Part shown: piece after piece, positions 1 through 7,120 of the stretch
How the letters are laid out: each line of letters starts with the position of its first letter
Numbering within the stretch: position 1 is the first letter of the stretch
Source: Bacteroidaceae bacterium
GTDB taxonomy: Bacteria > Bacteroidota > Bacteroidia > Bacteroidales > Bacteroidaceae
Assembly: GCA_024698925.1 (NCBI GenBank)
Contig: JAILQO010000021.1
Location: forward strand, 1-57,120
Direction of reading: 5' to 3'
Length of the DNA: 57,120 nt
Translations under genes and position numbers: made by a program
Notes under the pieces: generated by a model
What the model saw: the letters and a program-made list of their open reading frames with translations, nothing else
Databases searched by the model: none
What the model was told of the DNA's origin: nothing

Positions 1-46
1 TGGGAAGGATGACCTTTGCAAGCATCATATAGGGATTCTCGTTCAT
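1..46 (-). CDS. 5' end of an unidentified gene running off the left edge
   Basis: An ATG at 46 opens a minus-strand frame reading MNENPYMMLAKVILP to the window edge. A Bacteroidetes-type -7 box (TACCTTTG, minus strand, 65..72) lies just upstream, which would give a very short leader. Only 15 codons are visible, so the product cannot be named. The 'LAKVILP' start is the sort of N-terminus seen in some Bacteroidales transposases, but that is a guess. Confidence 0.4.
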   Translation of the reverse strand, partial: MNENPYMMLAKVILP

Positions 47-64
47 ACCAGTACTCTTTGTGTG

Positions 65-72
65 CAAAGGTA
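65..72 (-). promoter_or_regulatory. -7 promoter box of the left-edge gene
   Basis: TACCTTTG on the minus strand matches the Bacteroidetes -7 consensus TAnnTTTG and lies 19 bases upstream of the ATG at 46. No good TTTG -33 box is seen. Confidence 0.5.
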
Positions 73-181
73 CTAACAAATGACGAGAAATAAACAATTA
101 GACTAATTTTTCAACACAGGGTTTTGCAAGTGACCCGAAAAAACCGTATAATCCGTACCTTCCGTAGTTGTTTTTATATTC

Positions 182-201
182 CCACACGGCCTTCCGTGTG
201 G
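182..201. other. Hairpin in the gap between the left-edge gene and the S24 operon
   Basis: CCACACGG and CCGTGTGG form a perfect 8-bp stem with a 4-base loop. There is no strong T-run on either side, so it is a weak terminator candidate. Apart from this hairpin and a TACCTTTG-like box at 253..260 (minus), I see nothing convincing in 73..266; the small open frames there look random. Confidence 0.4.
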
Positions 202-266
202 TCTTGTTTACCCAACATGTCAGAGAGCACCGTCGATCAACTTTCGACGATGCAAAGGTAGGGGTA

Positions 267-299
267 AAAAAAGCCCGGCGCAACGATTGTCGCGTCGGG
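267..299 (-). terminator. Rho-independent terminator of the S24 peptidase transcript
   Basis: On the minus strand CCCGACGCGAC (299..289) pairs, with two G-U pairs, with GTTGCGCCGGG (284..274) around a 4-base loop. A run of seven T follows, then ACCCC. This is a textbook intrinsic terminator for leftward transcription and closes the transcript from the S24 gene. Confidence 0.8.
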
Positions 300-402
300 T
301 GGGAGTTGGTGGGAGTTTTGGTGGGAGTTTTGTGCTTTTCAGGCTCCGTGGTGGGAGTTTTTCTGATTTTGGTGGGAGTTTTGGCGTTTTGGTGGGAGTT
401 TT
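298..402. repeat. Six-copy GGTGGGAGTT(TT) repeat in the 3' region of the S24 transcript
   Basis: GGTGGGAGTT starts at 298, 308, 320, 350, 371 and 391. All but the first copy continue with TT. The first three copies are nearly head to tail and the others are separated by 8-18 bases. The array lies exactly between the stop codon at 407 and the terminator hairpin, so it would be transcribed as repeated AAAACTCCCACC in the leftward RNA's 3' untranslated region. The proline/threonine- and glycine-rich short frames it makes on either strand are judged spurious. Confidence 0.85.
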
Positions 403-406
403 CTGC

Positions 407-748
407 TCAGGCCTCCTCACCGCCCAGCAGGCGACCCATCATGAGCGCTATGCTCAGATAGTCCTGGAAGCGTGAGCCCGAGACGGGCGCATTGTCCGGC
501 CGCCACATCGACACGCGCTTGGCGAAACTCTGCACCGCCATGCGCTGCACCTCCTTCGTCACAGGCAGATGGCCGTGTTCAGGCAGCAGCCGCCTCACGC
601 GATCGCAGAACTCCGCCACATCGTCCTCGCTGACAAGGTCGTAGTCAGCCATCATCCGGAACACCGCGTACCACTGGCGGGCATGCTTCACGGCGTCGCC
701 CATCGCGGCTATGCGCTTGTCGATTTCTCGTTGCGCGGCACCAGCCAT
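407..748 (-). pseudogene. C-terminal part of the S24-type gene, split off by a -1 frameshift
   Basis: This frame encodes a helical, charged segment (QWYAVFRMMADYDLVSEDDV ... VQSFAKRVSMWRPDNAP) ending LMMGRLLGGEEA. It overlaps the 3' end of the S24 peptidase gene, and its first possible ATG (748) lies inside that gene. Adding one base in the TTT at 724..726 (AAA on the coding strand) joins the frames as ...VPRNEK-IDKRIAAMGDAV..., giving one protein of about 235 residues. From memory, Bacteroidales S24 relatives carry such a helical tail in the same chain. I infer one gene broken by a base loss, or less likely two overlapping genes or a recoding site. Confidence 0.6.
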
Positions 749-1104
749 CGCGTGCCTTCCTCGTCGGTGAACAGCGTCTTCGCCGTGCACGCGCCGTCCA
801 TATACATCAGCACATCGTCGCCGTCGTGCGCCTCCTTGCCGAAGCACACGCGCAGCAGGTCGCCGTCCTCGTAGCCCGCGTCGAGCATGGAATCACCGTC
901 GGCCGGCACAAACATCATCGGGTGCATGCCCACGAGCGCCTTCGGCAGCAGGTAGTAGTCCTCTATGCACTCGTCGCCCAGCTCCGTGGGGCTGCCGCAT
1001 GGCACGCCCACGGTGCTCACCGCAACCGGAGTGTCGCACAACATCGCCTGCATGCCCGCTGCCCGCAGCAGACCCATCATTTCTTTCAATTCTTCCTTGT
1101 CCAT
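709..1104 (-). CDS. S24 family (LexA/UmuD-like) peptidase, C-terminally truncated
   Basis: 131 residues. The segment MFVPADGDSMLDAGYEDGD has the S24 motif with the catalytic serine in GDSM, and the lysine partner is in CTAKTLF further on, so the self-cleavage dyad appears intact. There is no clear N-terminal DNA-binding HTH; the start is a short charged helix (MDKEELKEMMGLLRA). Start at 1104 was chosen because the -7 box TATCTTTG at 1170..1177 lies inside any longer frame. Proteins like this are found as SOS or phage-type regulators, often on mobile DNA. The frame stops after VPRNEKSTSA where a frameshift seems to have cut off its tail. Substrate unknown. Confidence 0.75.
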   Translation of the reverse strand: MDKEELKEMMGLLRAAGMQAMLCDTPVAVSTVGVPCGSPTELGDECIEDYYLLPKALVGMHPMMFVPADGDSMLDAGYEDGDLLRVCFGKEAHDGDDVLMYMDGACTAKTLFTDEEGTRWLVPRNEKSTSA

Positions 1105-1169
1105 GTTTCTTGTAATGTTAGTTAGGTGGAACATACGCGGGTTCACACCCGCCATCATTGAATCGGGTG

Positions 1170-1177
1170 CAAAGATA
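1170..1177 (-). promoter_or_regulatory. -7 promoter box of the S24 gene
   Basis: TATCTTTG on the minus strand fits TAnnTTTG. It predicts a transcription start near 1163 and a leader of about 60 bases before the ATG at 1104, which decides against the longer reading frame. A TTTG at 1192..1195 is only 14 bases away, too close for a standard -33 box. Confidence 0.6.
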
Positions 1178-1280
1178 GACCGCGGTTGTTTCAAAACACG
1201 GCACAAGTTCGATATTTCTCAGTGTTTCCTCACCTCGTACCTCTCCAGCGTCCTGCGCAGCAACGCCACCATCTAAATAT

Positions 1281-1580
1281 TCAGTCGTGCATGTTTTGCG
1301 CATGACATGCATCGACCACCTTTATCGTGTCACCCTCGATAATATAGGCATAGTACCACTTGTCGGTGTTCGCCATGTAGTAGCCGTCCCATCGGCTGAG
1401 GGTAGGTTTGCGGCGCGGCAACGAGCGCTCGATGGCGTAGATGGCGAAGAAGGCATCGTGCACGTTGCGTTCCATGTCTTCATACGAGTAGGTGTGGCGG
1501 TACTTCTTGGCTACGTTCTTGTAGAAAGACCTTATCTTGCCGGCAGTGCGCTTGGTGTACAGATACTTATACTGTTGCAT
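1281..1580 (-). CDS. RelE/ParE-superfamily toxin
   Basis: A basic 99-residue protein. The N-terminus (QYKYLYTKRTAGKIRSFYKNV) followed by a helix and a C-terminal beta segment ending (WYYAYIIEGDTIKVVDACHAQ) is the pattern of RelE/ParE toxins, which are mRNA interferases or gyrase poisons. The start overlaps the end of the antitoxin gene by 14 bases, as is usual for such pairs. Only the gross layout supports the family; the exact target cannot be read from the sequence. The gene sits beside the S24 gene in an accessory-looking patch, consistent with an addiction module. Confidence 0.7.
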   Translation of the reverse strand: MQQYKYLYTKRTAGKIRSFYKNVAKKYRHTYSYEDMERNVHDAFFAIYAIERSLPRRKPTLSRWDGYYMANTDKWYYAYIIEGDTIKVVDACHAQNMHD

Positions 1581-1845
1581 CCTCGTAGATAGCCTTGATG
1601 TCCTTCATCGTCATTTCGTAGGCCTCCTCGGGCGTGTACAGTTCCTTGTCCATGTCCGCGAACTCCTCTTCTAAAGGCATGTCTATCAATGTCCTCTTAT
1701 GAATTGGCTTGACGCTGTCGATGAGCATAGTGACCAGCTCCAGCTTCTCATTGTCATCGAGCTTCTTGGCCAGGTTCCAAGCCCTCGTGATGGGCTGAAC
1801 CACACGCCGTCTTCTTGCTGTCGTAGCTTCCATAATTCTCGTCAT
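1567..1845 (-). CDS. Antitoxin of the RelE/ParE-type pair
   Basis: 92 residues, mainly helical: a basic N-terminus (TTARRRRVVQP) and an acidic C-terminus (LEEEFADMDKELYTPEEAYE). A basic DNA-binding end and an acidic toxin-binding end is the usual antitoxin plan. Start at 1845 fits the -7 box TATCTTTG at 1864..1871; the longer start would lie in the promoter. It is the first gene of a two-gene operon and would be expected to repress its own promoter. The acidic tail with YTPEEAYE is common in Bacteroidales antitoxins of this sort, but the subfamily is unassigned. Confidence 0.65.
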   Translation of the reverse strand: MTRIMEATTARRRRVVQPITRAWNLAKKLDDNEKLELVTMLIDSVKPIHKRTLIDMPLEEEFADMDKELYTPEEAYEMTMKDIKAIYEDATV

Positions 1846-1863
1846 TTTTATTGTTTTACGCTG

Positions 1864-1871
1864 CAAAGATA
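1864..1871 (-). promoter_or_regulatory. -7 promoter box of the toxin-antitoxin operon
   Basis: TATCTTTG on the minus strand, 19 bases upstream of the antitoxin ATG at 1845. Matches the Bacteroidetes -7 consensus; no clear -33 box. Confidence 0.65.
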
Positions 1872-1930
1872 GCAACTATTTTTCGAATCCGCCACATCTT
1901 TTCCCCATTATTATATGTTAAAAATCGGCG

Positions 1931-1963
1931 TAAAAAAAGATGTGCCTCATAATGAAGCACATC
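1931..1963 (-). terminator. Rho-independent terminator downstream of the gene at 2060
   Basis: On the minus strand GATGTGCTTCA and TGAGGCACATC form an 11-bp stem (one G-U pair) with a 3-base loop, followed directly by TTTTTTTACG. It ends leftward transcription from the gene at 2060..2473 before the toxin-antitoxin promoter. Confidence 0.85.
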
Positions 1964-2059
1964 GGGAATTTATTGTTAGGCTGGATGATGCTTGGGGATG
2001 TCAGGCGAAAACTCGACCCGCATTTTTTTTCATCTATACCGGCTCTATACTATCACGCT

Positions 2060-2473
2060 TTATTCTACAACGATGGTCGTATTAGCGGCTACCATAGCCA
2101 GAACTTCATAGCCAGCTGGCATAGCGGCTTTTGAGCCAGGAATAAAAATGCATGGCCAGCAGAAACAAGCTAGGACGACAGCAAGCGGAGTCCTATTCCT
2201 ACCATAGATGCGAACATCGGAATTGCTGAAGTACAGAGGTTCGCCATTAGGCAAAATCAGTTTGTTAATGGCGATGACTAACCGGCCCTTAGTCCCAGCA
2301 ATCGTACTCCTTCTCGCTTCCGAGACTATACCTTTAACCAATGTCCCTCTAGGGATAACGCAGATTCCATCCACATTCACATCCTGTATAACATTAAAAT
2401 CAACAGTTTGCCCCTCCGAGACATCGGCAGCCCTGACGTAGGTCGAAGATTGCAATGGTGCGAAGAACTTCAA
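2060..2473 (-). pseudogene. Envelope-type protein gene lacking its signal peptide
   Basis: The frame encodes about 137 residues with a recognisable Bacteroidales pattern: VIPRGTLVKGIV, then GTKGRLVIAINKLILPNG, then RNRTPLAVVLACFCWPCIFIPGSKAAMPAGYEV. I know this layout from small secreted or membrane proteins that begin with a signal peptide. Here the only start is a TTG at 2473 just after a TGA stop, and the 170 bases upstream are AT-rich without a signal peptide in any frame. I infer 5' truncation or decay. A good terminator follows at 1931..1963. If it is expressed, the product would start directly at the domain. Function unknown. Confidence 0.55.
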
Positions 2474-2888
2474 TCAAAATTTTACTTACCAACTATATTA
2501 TTGGAGAGTAAAAGTTTTAATACCATCACCAATGAGGGTAATTTTAATCCATTCAACCAAGAAAAGATTGTAATCTGCTCCTACCAGTTTGCAAAGGCAC
2601 ACAAAACTCAAGCAGCATTTGACTTTAGTGAAGTTTAAAACTTTACAGACTACTAGTATCACACTTAATCACTACCAGAGACTGCCGATAAATGGGGGAC
2701 CTCCTTTGTTTCCAAATGTCGAACAGTTCGAATAGAATTCCTTGCACCAGTTCCTTCAGTCAAGCCCTGATGACATTCATCCATAGTGCCTTGGTGGTGT
2801 TCTGGAGGTCGTACAGATCGAACCTTAAAAAGTTTTCTTTATTTTGAAAAAAGAAAAAATTGTCTGTTATGGAAACTGTACATCATTT
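2474..2888. other. Gene-free accessory stretch
   Basis: No convincing gene. A perfect 13-base palindrome TCGAACAGTTCGA lies at 2719..2731. Minus-strand frames around 2690-2816 (for example FDLYDLQNTTKALWMNVIRA, then a stop) look more protein-like than their surroundings and could be a decayed gene, but I cannot name it. The rest is AT-rich and featureless. Confidence 0.4.
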
Positions 2889-3635
2889 TTATTCATCTTG
2901 GCAACAACATCCTTCTGCTAATCTTAACCCCACATGGGTATCCGAAACACTTGAAAAAGATGATTTCCCGCAAAAAAGCTCGAATGCTGTTCTCATTATT
3001 TTAACTTCATTAGGATAAATATTTTGCTGGGATGAAATAAGATTGTCACACTCAGTTTGAAGGGTATTGTCCTTATGAAGACTAGCCCAATAAAAGCCCC
3101 AAAAAAGCATTTGATCAGACTCAAGCATGCTTGAAATCAGTTTCATCATTAAAGCTGTTTTTTTCCCCATATTATTATGTAACTGCCAATGCAAATAATT
3201 AGGAGCATCAGCATCAATATATGCTCCAATTGACAAATCAATTAATTTAGTACAATACAACGTGTCATTAATTAAGTCCAAATTACCGAAGGCTTCTATA
3301 TGGCCACGTCCATATGCTATATCATTTTCTGAAATGATTTGGCCTTCAGGATATCCATATGTAGATATATACTCAAACCATGTGGTGGGAAATTCCTTGA
3401 AAAATTTCTCTTGGCATTTCTTGTCATCAGGATGCTTCATAAGTGCATTATAAGCATTAGATAAAGTCAATGTGTCAACGACTAAACTTAAGATCTTTAC
3501 GTTGTTCTTTGTTGAATCTTTTTTGATAATTTGTTCACAAACTATTTTGTTTGTAGATTCTATAACATGTTTAGTGTCTTTGTTGGAAGTACATCCACAA
3601 AACACAAATATCAAAATCAAATTTATATACTTCAT
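2889..3635 (-). CDS. Hypothetical lipoprotein
   Basis: 248 residues. The N-terminus MKYINLILIFVFCGC has a short hydrophobic stretch and a cysteine that could be lipidated (FCGC), so outer-membrane attachment is plausible. The rest is soluble and shows no domain I recognise; the C-terminal part is rich in cysteine and serine and ends EGCCCQDE. Base composition is much more AT-rich than in the xylan genes to the right, which together with the neighbouring decayed genes suggests acquired DNA. No clear promoter box is seen upstream. Unknown function. Confidence 0.6.
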   Translation of the reverse strand: MKYINLILIFVFCGCTSNKDTKHVIESTNKIVCEQIIKKDSTKNNVKILSLVVDTLTLSNAYNALMKHPDDKKCQEKFFKEFPTTWFEYISTYGYPEGQIISENDIAYGRGHIEAFGNLDLINDTLYCTKLIDLSIGAYIDADAPNYLHWQLHNNMGKKTALMMKLISSMLESDQMLFWGFYWASLHKDNTLQTECDNLISSQQNIYPNEVKIMRTAFELFCGKSSFSSVSDTHVGLRLAEGCCCQDE

Positions 3636-3975
3636 TTTTTTGTCATGTTCGCTAATTGCATCTTACCATAATGACTATCTAATAATAAAACGCAATTTTT
3701 TTGATTTATTGTTGTATTCTTGTTTTTTTGAAAATAACAAATCCTTTTTAACTAAGTGTTATTAAATGTCTTTATTCATAACTGGTTCGTGGTCGTTAGA
3801 ATAGAACATGAATCTGAATCCAAAGAAGATGAATATGGTAGGCATAAATCAGTTTATTATTGTTTCACGCCGCAAATATACAGCATTATTTTGATACGCA
3901 CGCACTTTTCGCAGTATTTTTCATTCATCCTCTATTCTATCATCGTCAGGAATCCGTCCTTTATTGTCTCGATAT

Positions 3976-4003
3976 TCAACGGGCGCAAATTTGCGCCCGT
4001 TGA
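3976..4003. repeat. Perfect 28-bp palindrome
   Basis: The half-site TCAACGGGCGCAAA is followed directly by its exact reverse complement, with no spacer. There is no T-run after it on either strand, so it is not a normal intrinsic terminator. It could form a cruciform or a strong RNA hairpin, or bind a dimeric protein. Confidence 0.8.
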
Positions 4004-4188
4004 CTTTCTCCTATGCCGTCTCCCGATGTCAATCAAATTTTCGATTGACATTAGCACGAGTCAGTCTTCGACCTCAAAATCTCTCAAAAAGCTACATGAA
4101 ATTGATTCAACCGTATTATTCATTGGCTATTTATTAGATTATCTAATAATTTTGAACCGACAGGCGACCAAATGTTGCGGAAAATGTA

Positions 4189-4196
4189 TATCTTTG
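4189..4196 (+). promoter_or_regulatory. -7 promoter box of the GH18-like gene
   Basis: TATCTTTG matches TAnnTTTG and lies 21 bases before the ATG at 4218. No TTTG at the usual distance upstream, so activation by another factor is possible. Confidence 0.6.
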
Positions 4197-4217
4197 CAGC
4201 GCAAAATAAAAACGATA

Positions 4218-5540
4218 ATGATGAAAGCATTTAATCTACTTCTATTCTCCCTCCTGGCAGCATTAACGCTACCCGCTGCGGCACAACCGACGGTGAAACC
4301 CGTATCGGGCGTCTATATCGGCGGACATATCCGTCGCGAACGCCCTACGACCATCACCAAGCTACGCGAATCCGGCTTCACGTATGCCCTGCTGTTCAAC
4401 GTCCACGTAGATACCGACGGCACACTGATGACCGACGGCGAGACGATCTGCAAGAACGGAGAATATGTGTTCCATGAGACGCAGCCCAACTATCAGCAGG
4501 ACATCAAGAACTTGAAGACAGCACCTACCAGCATACAGCGCGTGGAGATCGTCATAGGCGGATGGGGCAACGACTCGTACGACCATATACGCGACCTCAT
4601 CAACGCTCACGGAACAGGTGCCAGTACCATGTTGTACAAGAACTTCAAGGCGCTGAAAGAGGCCGTGCCGGAGATTGACGCCGTGAACAATGACGATGAG
4701 CATTGCTACGACTTGGAGACGGGCGCCAAGTTCCACCTGATGATGTACAGACTGGGCTACAAGACCACGCTGGCACCATACACCTACAAATCCTACTGGC
4801 AGGACTTGTGCACCAAAATCCGCGCATCCAAGGCCAATGCCGTGGACCGCGTCATGGTGCAGTGCTACGATGGCGGTGCCGGAAACGTCAATAGCGTAGG
4901 CAGCTGGACGTTCACGGGTGTCACGGAGCGCCATGCAGGTCTCATGTACTACTCCAACGACTGGAACGTGGACCTGAACATTGCGCAGTTCCAGAAGTGG
5001 AAGGACGACGGCGTAGCGACGGGCGGCTTCGTGTGGGTTTACAACAGCGAGGAGTGGGACCTCAACGCATGGGCATCGGGCATGAACCGCGTCTATCAGG
5101 CGGTGGAACTGCCAGAGGAGGACGCGATGGTGGAGGTGTTCAGCGGTGCCAACTACACAGGCTATAGTGTGAAGCTGCCCGAGGGGAAGCTGGCGAAAGG
5201 CGAACTGGCCATGTACGGACTGAAAGGCAACGACGTGGAGTCCGTCAAGATCCTGAAGGAAGGGGCCAGCGCCAGACTGTACAGAAACGTGAACAACGCA
5301 GGACTCTCCACCCTATGCACTGAGAATCAGGCATCGCTCACGAGCACCTACCGGAACCATATCAATTCCATTACCATCGAATATAACGACCCCAACGGCA
5401 TCAAGAAACCGGCCCGTCAAGAAGGAGAAAAGACAGGGTGGAGAGCTGCATGGCACGACCTGAACGGGCGGCAGCTCGCAGGTAAGCCCAAGGCGAAGGG
5501 CCTCTACATCCACAACGGCAAGAAGGAAGCCGTGAAATGA
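4218..5540 (+). CDS. Secreted GH18-like protein with beta/gamma-crystallin and T9SS sorting domains
   Basis: 440 residues. A signal peptide (MMKAFNLLLFSLLAALTLPAAAQ) is followed by a TIM-barrel-like domain of about 270 residues. IDAVNNDDEHCYD resembles the GH18 DxxDxDxE active-site strand, with the presumed acid in NDDE, and GGFVWVYNSEEW would be a late barrel strand. Around residues 300-390 a segment with VEVFSGANYTGYSVKLPEG looks like a beta/gamma-crystallin fold. The end (WHDLNGRQLAGKPKAKGLYI) is a T9SS type A sorting domain, so it should be secreted through the PorK-N machine encoded at 18-23 kb. The GH18 motif is not canonical: activity on chitin-like or N-glycan substrates is an inference. 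Start 4218 or 4221 (two adjacent ATGs). Confidence 0.7.
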   Translation: MMKAFNLLLFSLLAALTLPAAAQPTVKPVSGVYIGGHIRRERPTTITKLRESGFTYALLFNVHVDTDGTLMTDGETICKNGEYVFHETQPNYQQDIKNLKTAPTSIQRVEIVIGGWGNDSYDHIRDLINAHGTGASTMLYKNFKALKEAVPEIDAVNNDDEHCYDLETGAKFHLMMYRLGYKTTLAPYTYKSYWQDLCTKIRASKANAVDRVMVQCYDGGAGNVNSVGSWTFTGVTERHAGLMYYSNDWNVDLNIAQFQKWKDDGVATGGFVWVYNSEEWDLNAWASGMNRVYQAVELPEEDAMVEVFSGANYTGYSVKLPEGKLAKGELAMYGLKGNDVESVKILKEGASARLYRNVNNAGLSTLCTENQASLTSTYRNHINSITIEYNDPNGIKKPARQEGEKTGWRAAWHDLNGRQLAGKPKAKGLYIHNGKKEAVK

Positions 5541-5626
5541 CCAAAATGAATGCGAAATTCCGCTTATGAAACATAGGCAAAAAAGAATGTGACAAAAAAG
5601 GCGGGCGGTATTCGCGGAAAAGTTGT

Positions 5627-5634
5627 ACCTTTGC
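5627..5634 (+). promoter_or_regulatory. -7 promoter box of the symporter-GH43 operon
   Basis: TACCTTTG matches TAnnTTTG and precedes the ATG at 5674 by 40 bases. It rules out longer frames that begin before it. Confidence 0.6.
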
Positions 5635-5673
5635 GGCGGAAATAAGCTAACAACTAAAAACAAATACTATCCT

Positions 5674-7086
5674 ATGCAAGACAACAACCAACAAAACGGC
5701 TTCTACCGCCTCTCGTGGCTGCAGCGCATCGGCTTCGGCGCCGGCGATCTGGCGCAGAACCTCATCTATCAGACCATCTGCATGTATCTGCTGTTCTTCT
5801 ACACCGACGTGTATGTCCTCGGTGGCGACGCAGCGAAGGCGGCAGGACTGGCGGGCACGATGTTCCTGATTGTGCGCATCGTGGATGTGCTGTGGGACCC
5901 CCTCGTAGGTACCTTCGTGGATAAGCACCATCCCGTGTGGGGCAAGTACCGCAGCTATCTGGTCATGGGCGGTGTGCCGTTGACACTGCTGGCGATTCTC
6001 TGCTTCTGGGACGGCTTCAAACCCTCTATCATCTACGCTTACATCACCTATGTAGGCATGTCGATGCTCTACACGCTCATCAATGTACCTTACGGCGCAC
6101 TCAACTCCTCGCTGACACGCGACACGGACGAGATTACCGTCCTCACTTCCACGCGCATGTTCATGGCCAACGTGGGCGGTCTGTGTGTATCGGCCGGTGT
6201 ACCTATCCTGGTTGCTGTGCTGGCTGGAGGCAGTCTGCCGCTGGAGATGGCTTTCTTCATGGGACTGGGCTCGCTGCCCTCGTTCATCTTCATGCCGCTG
6301 GTTCCTGCCATCAAGCGTAAGGTGGGCAAGAAGAATATGTTCTACATCTTCCTGTCGGTAGCCATCGTGGGCATGGCGCTGCTGTACATCATCAGCCGCA
6401 TGGGAACGGTGAAGGAGCACATCGTACTCGTCTATATCGCACAATTCATCAAATCCACCGGTGTCATCGTGGCTACAGGTTATATGTGGGCACTGATTCC
6501 AGAGGTCATCTCGTACGGCGAATGGAAAACGGGACGCCGCATCTCCGGTATCGTCAACGCGCTGACGGGCATCTTCTTCAAGGCCGGTATGGCTCTGGGC
6601 GGAGTGATTCCCGGATGGGTACTGGCCATGACCCACTATCAGGCCGTGGAGGAAGCCTGCACGCTCCCCAAGGACTCGCGCGCCTGGTTCCTCACGATGC
6701 TCATCTTCGCCCTCGTGGGACTGGCCCTGCTCATCTTCTGCTTCACGCAGACCAAGGAGCGCGTGGTCATGGATGACAGCGAGACCAAGAACGTGAAGGT
6801 GAGCGACCTGTGGACCGAATTCATGCGTAACCGTCCGCTGCGTATCATCGCCCTCTTCTTCATCACCGCCTTTGCCATGATGTCCGTGGGCAATGCAGCC
6901 GGTGCCTACTTCATGAACGACCTGGAACTGCAGAATCCGCTGGCACAGGAAGGTATCCGCTGGCTCGTCTGCGTCATCCCCGCAGCGCTGCTGATTCTGG
7001 CCATGTTCATCATCTCACGCTACGAGCTTTCGGACGAAGTCATCGACAAAATCAACCGCGAAATTGAAGAAAAAGCAAAAGCTTAA
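5674..7086 (+). CDS. GPH-family (MFS) sugar:cation symporter
   Basis: 470 residues with about twelve hydrophobic helices, typical length for the glycoside-pentoside-hexuronide family (MelB/XylP type). The N-terminus RIGFGAGDLAQNLIYQTICMYLLFFYTDVY and the loop DPLVGTFVDKHHPVWGKYR are the family signatures (the latter corresponds to the conserved D-x-x-x-G motif in loop 2-3). It probably brings xylobiose or other xylo-oligosaccharides across the inner membrane with Na+ or H+. The GH43 gene follows 34 bases downstream, so the two are likely co-transcribed and act in sequence: uptake, then hydrolysis. Exact sugar is inferred from the neighbours. Confidence 0.88.
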   Translation: MQDNNQQNGFYRLSWLQRIGFGAGDLAQNLIYQTICMYLLFFYTDVYVLGGDAAKAAGLAGTMFLIVRIVDVLWDPLVGTFVDKHHPVWGKYRSYLVMGGVPLTLLAILCFWDGFKPSIIYAYITYVGMSMLYTLINVPYGALNSSLTRDTDEITVLTSTRMFMANVGGLCVSAGVPILVAVLAGGSLPLEMAFFMGLGSLPSFIFMPLVPAIKRKVGKKNMFYIFLSVAIVGMALLYIISRMGTVKEHIVLVYIAQFIKSTGVIVATGYMWALIPEVISYGEWKTGRRISGIVNALTGIFFKAGMALGGVIPGWVLAMTHYQAVEEACTLPKDSRAWFLTMLIFALVGLALLIFCFTQTKERVVMDDSETKNVKVSDLWTEFMRNRPLRIIALFFITAFAMMSVGNAAGAYFMNDLELQNPLAQEGIRWLVCVIPAALLILAMFIISRYELSDEVIDKINREIEEKAKA

Positions 7087-7120
7087 CTCTTGATTAATCA
7101 AAATCAAAAATCATAAAGCC

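Larger units (their letters stand above)
3636..4217. other. Long intergenic region before the GH18-like gene
   Basis: About 580 bases. The left half is AT-rich and shows nothing. The right half holds a perfect 28-bp palindrome (3976..4003), a second inverted repeat TGTCAATC/GATTGACA (4027..4034 and 4043..4050) and the -7 box of the next gene. The long frame that runs through this region into the GH18-like gene is not coding here: the signal peptide only begins at 4218. Confidence 0.6.

Noticed and set aside
98..283. 61-codon minus-strand frame near the left edge
   Set aside because: It crosses the S24 terminator, and its composition does not resemble a protein domain. A TACCTTTG box at 253..260 could be a promoter, but no gene follows it.
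298..402. CRISPR array
   Set aside because: Units are 10-12 bases with irregular spacers of 0-18 bases and no cas genes nearby.
168..461. Glycine/valine-rich and proline/threonine-rich short frames across the GGTGGGAGTT repeats
   Set aside because: They exist only because a repeat free of stop codons can be read in several frames; the region is a 3' untranslated stretch before a terminator.
2786..3004. 72-codon plus-strand frame overlapping the lipoprotein gene
   Set aside because: AT-rich, no ribosome-binding or promoter signal, no recognisable protein features.
3756..4217. N-terminal extension of the GH18-like protein
   Set aside because: A signal peptide starts at 4218 directly after a -7 promoter box; the upstream stretch is AT-rich and contains palindromes.
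5647..6636. 329-codon minus-strand frame opposite the symporter gene
   Set aside because: Its translation is His/Gln/Arg-rich and is the antisense of a well-supported membrane protein.
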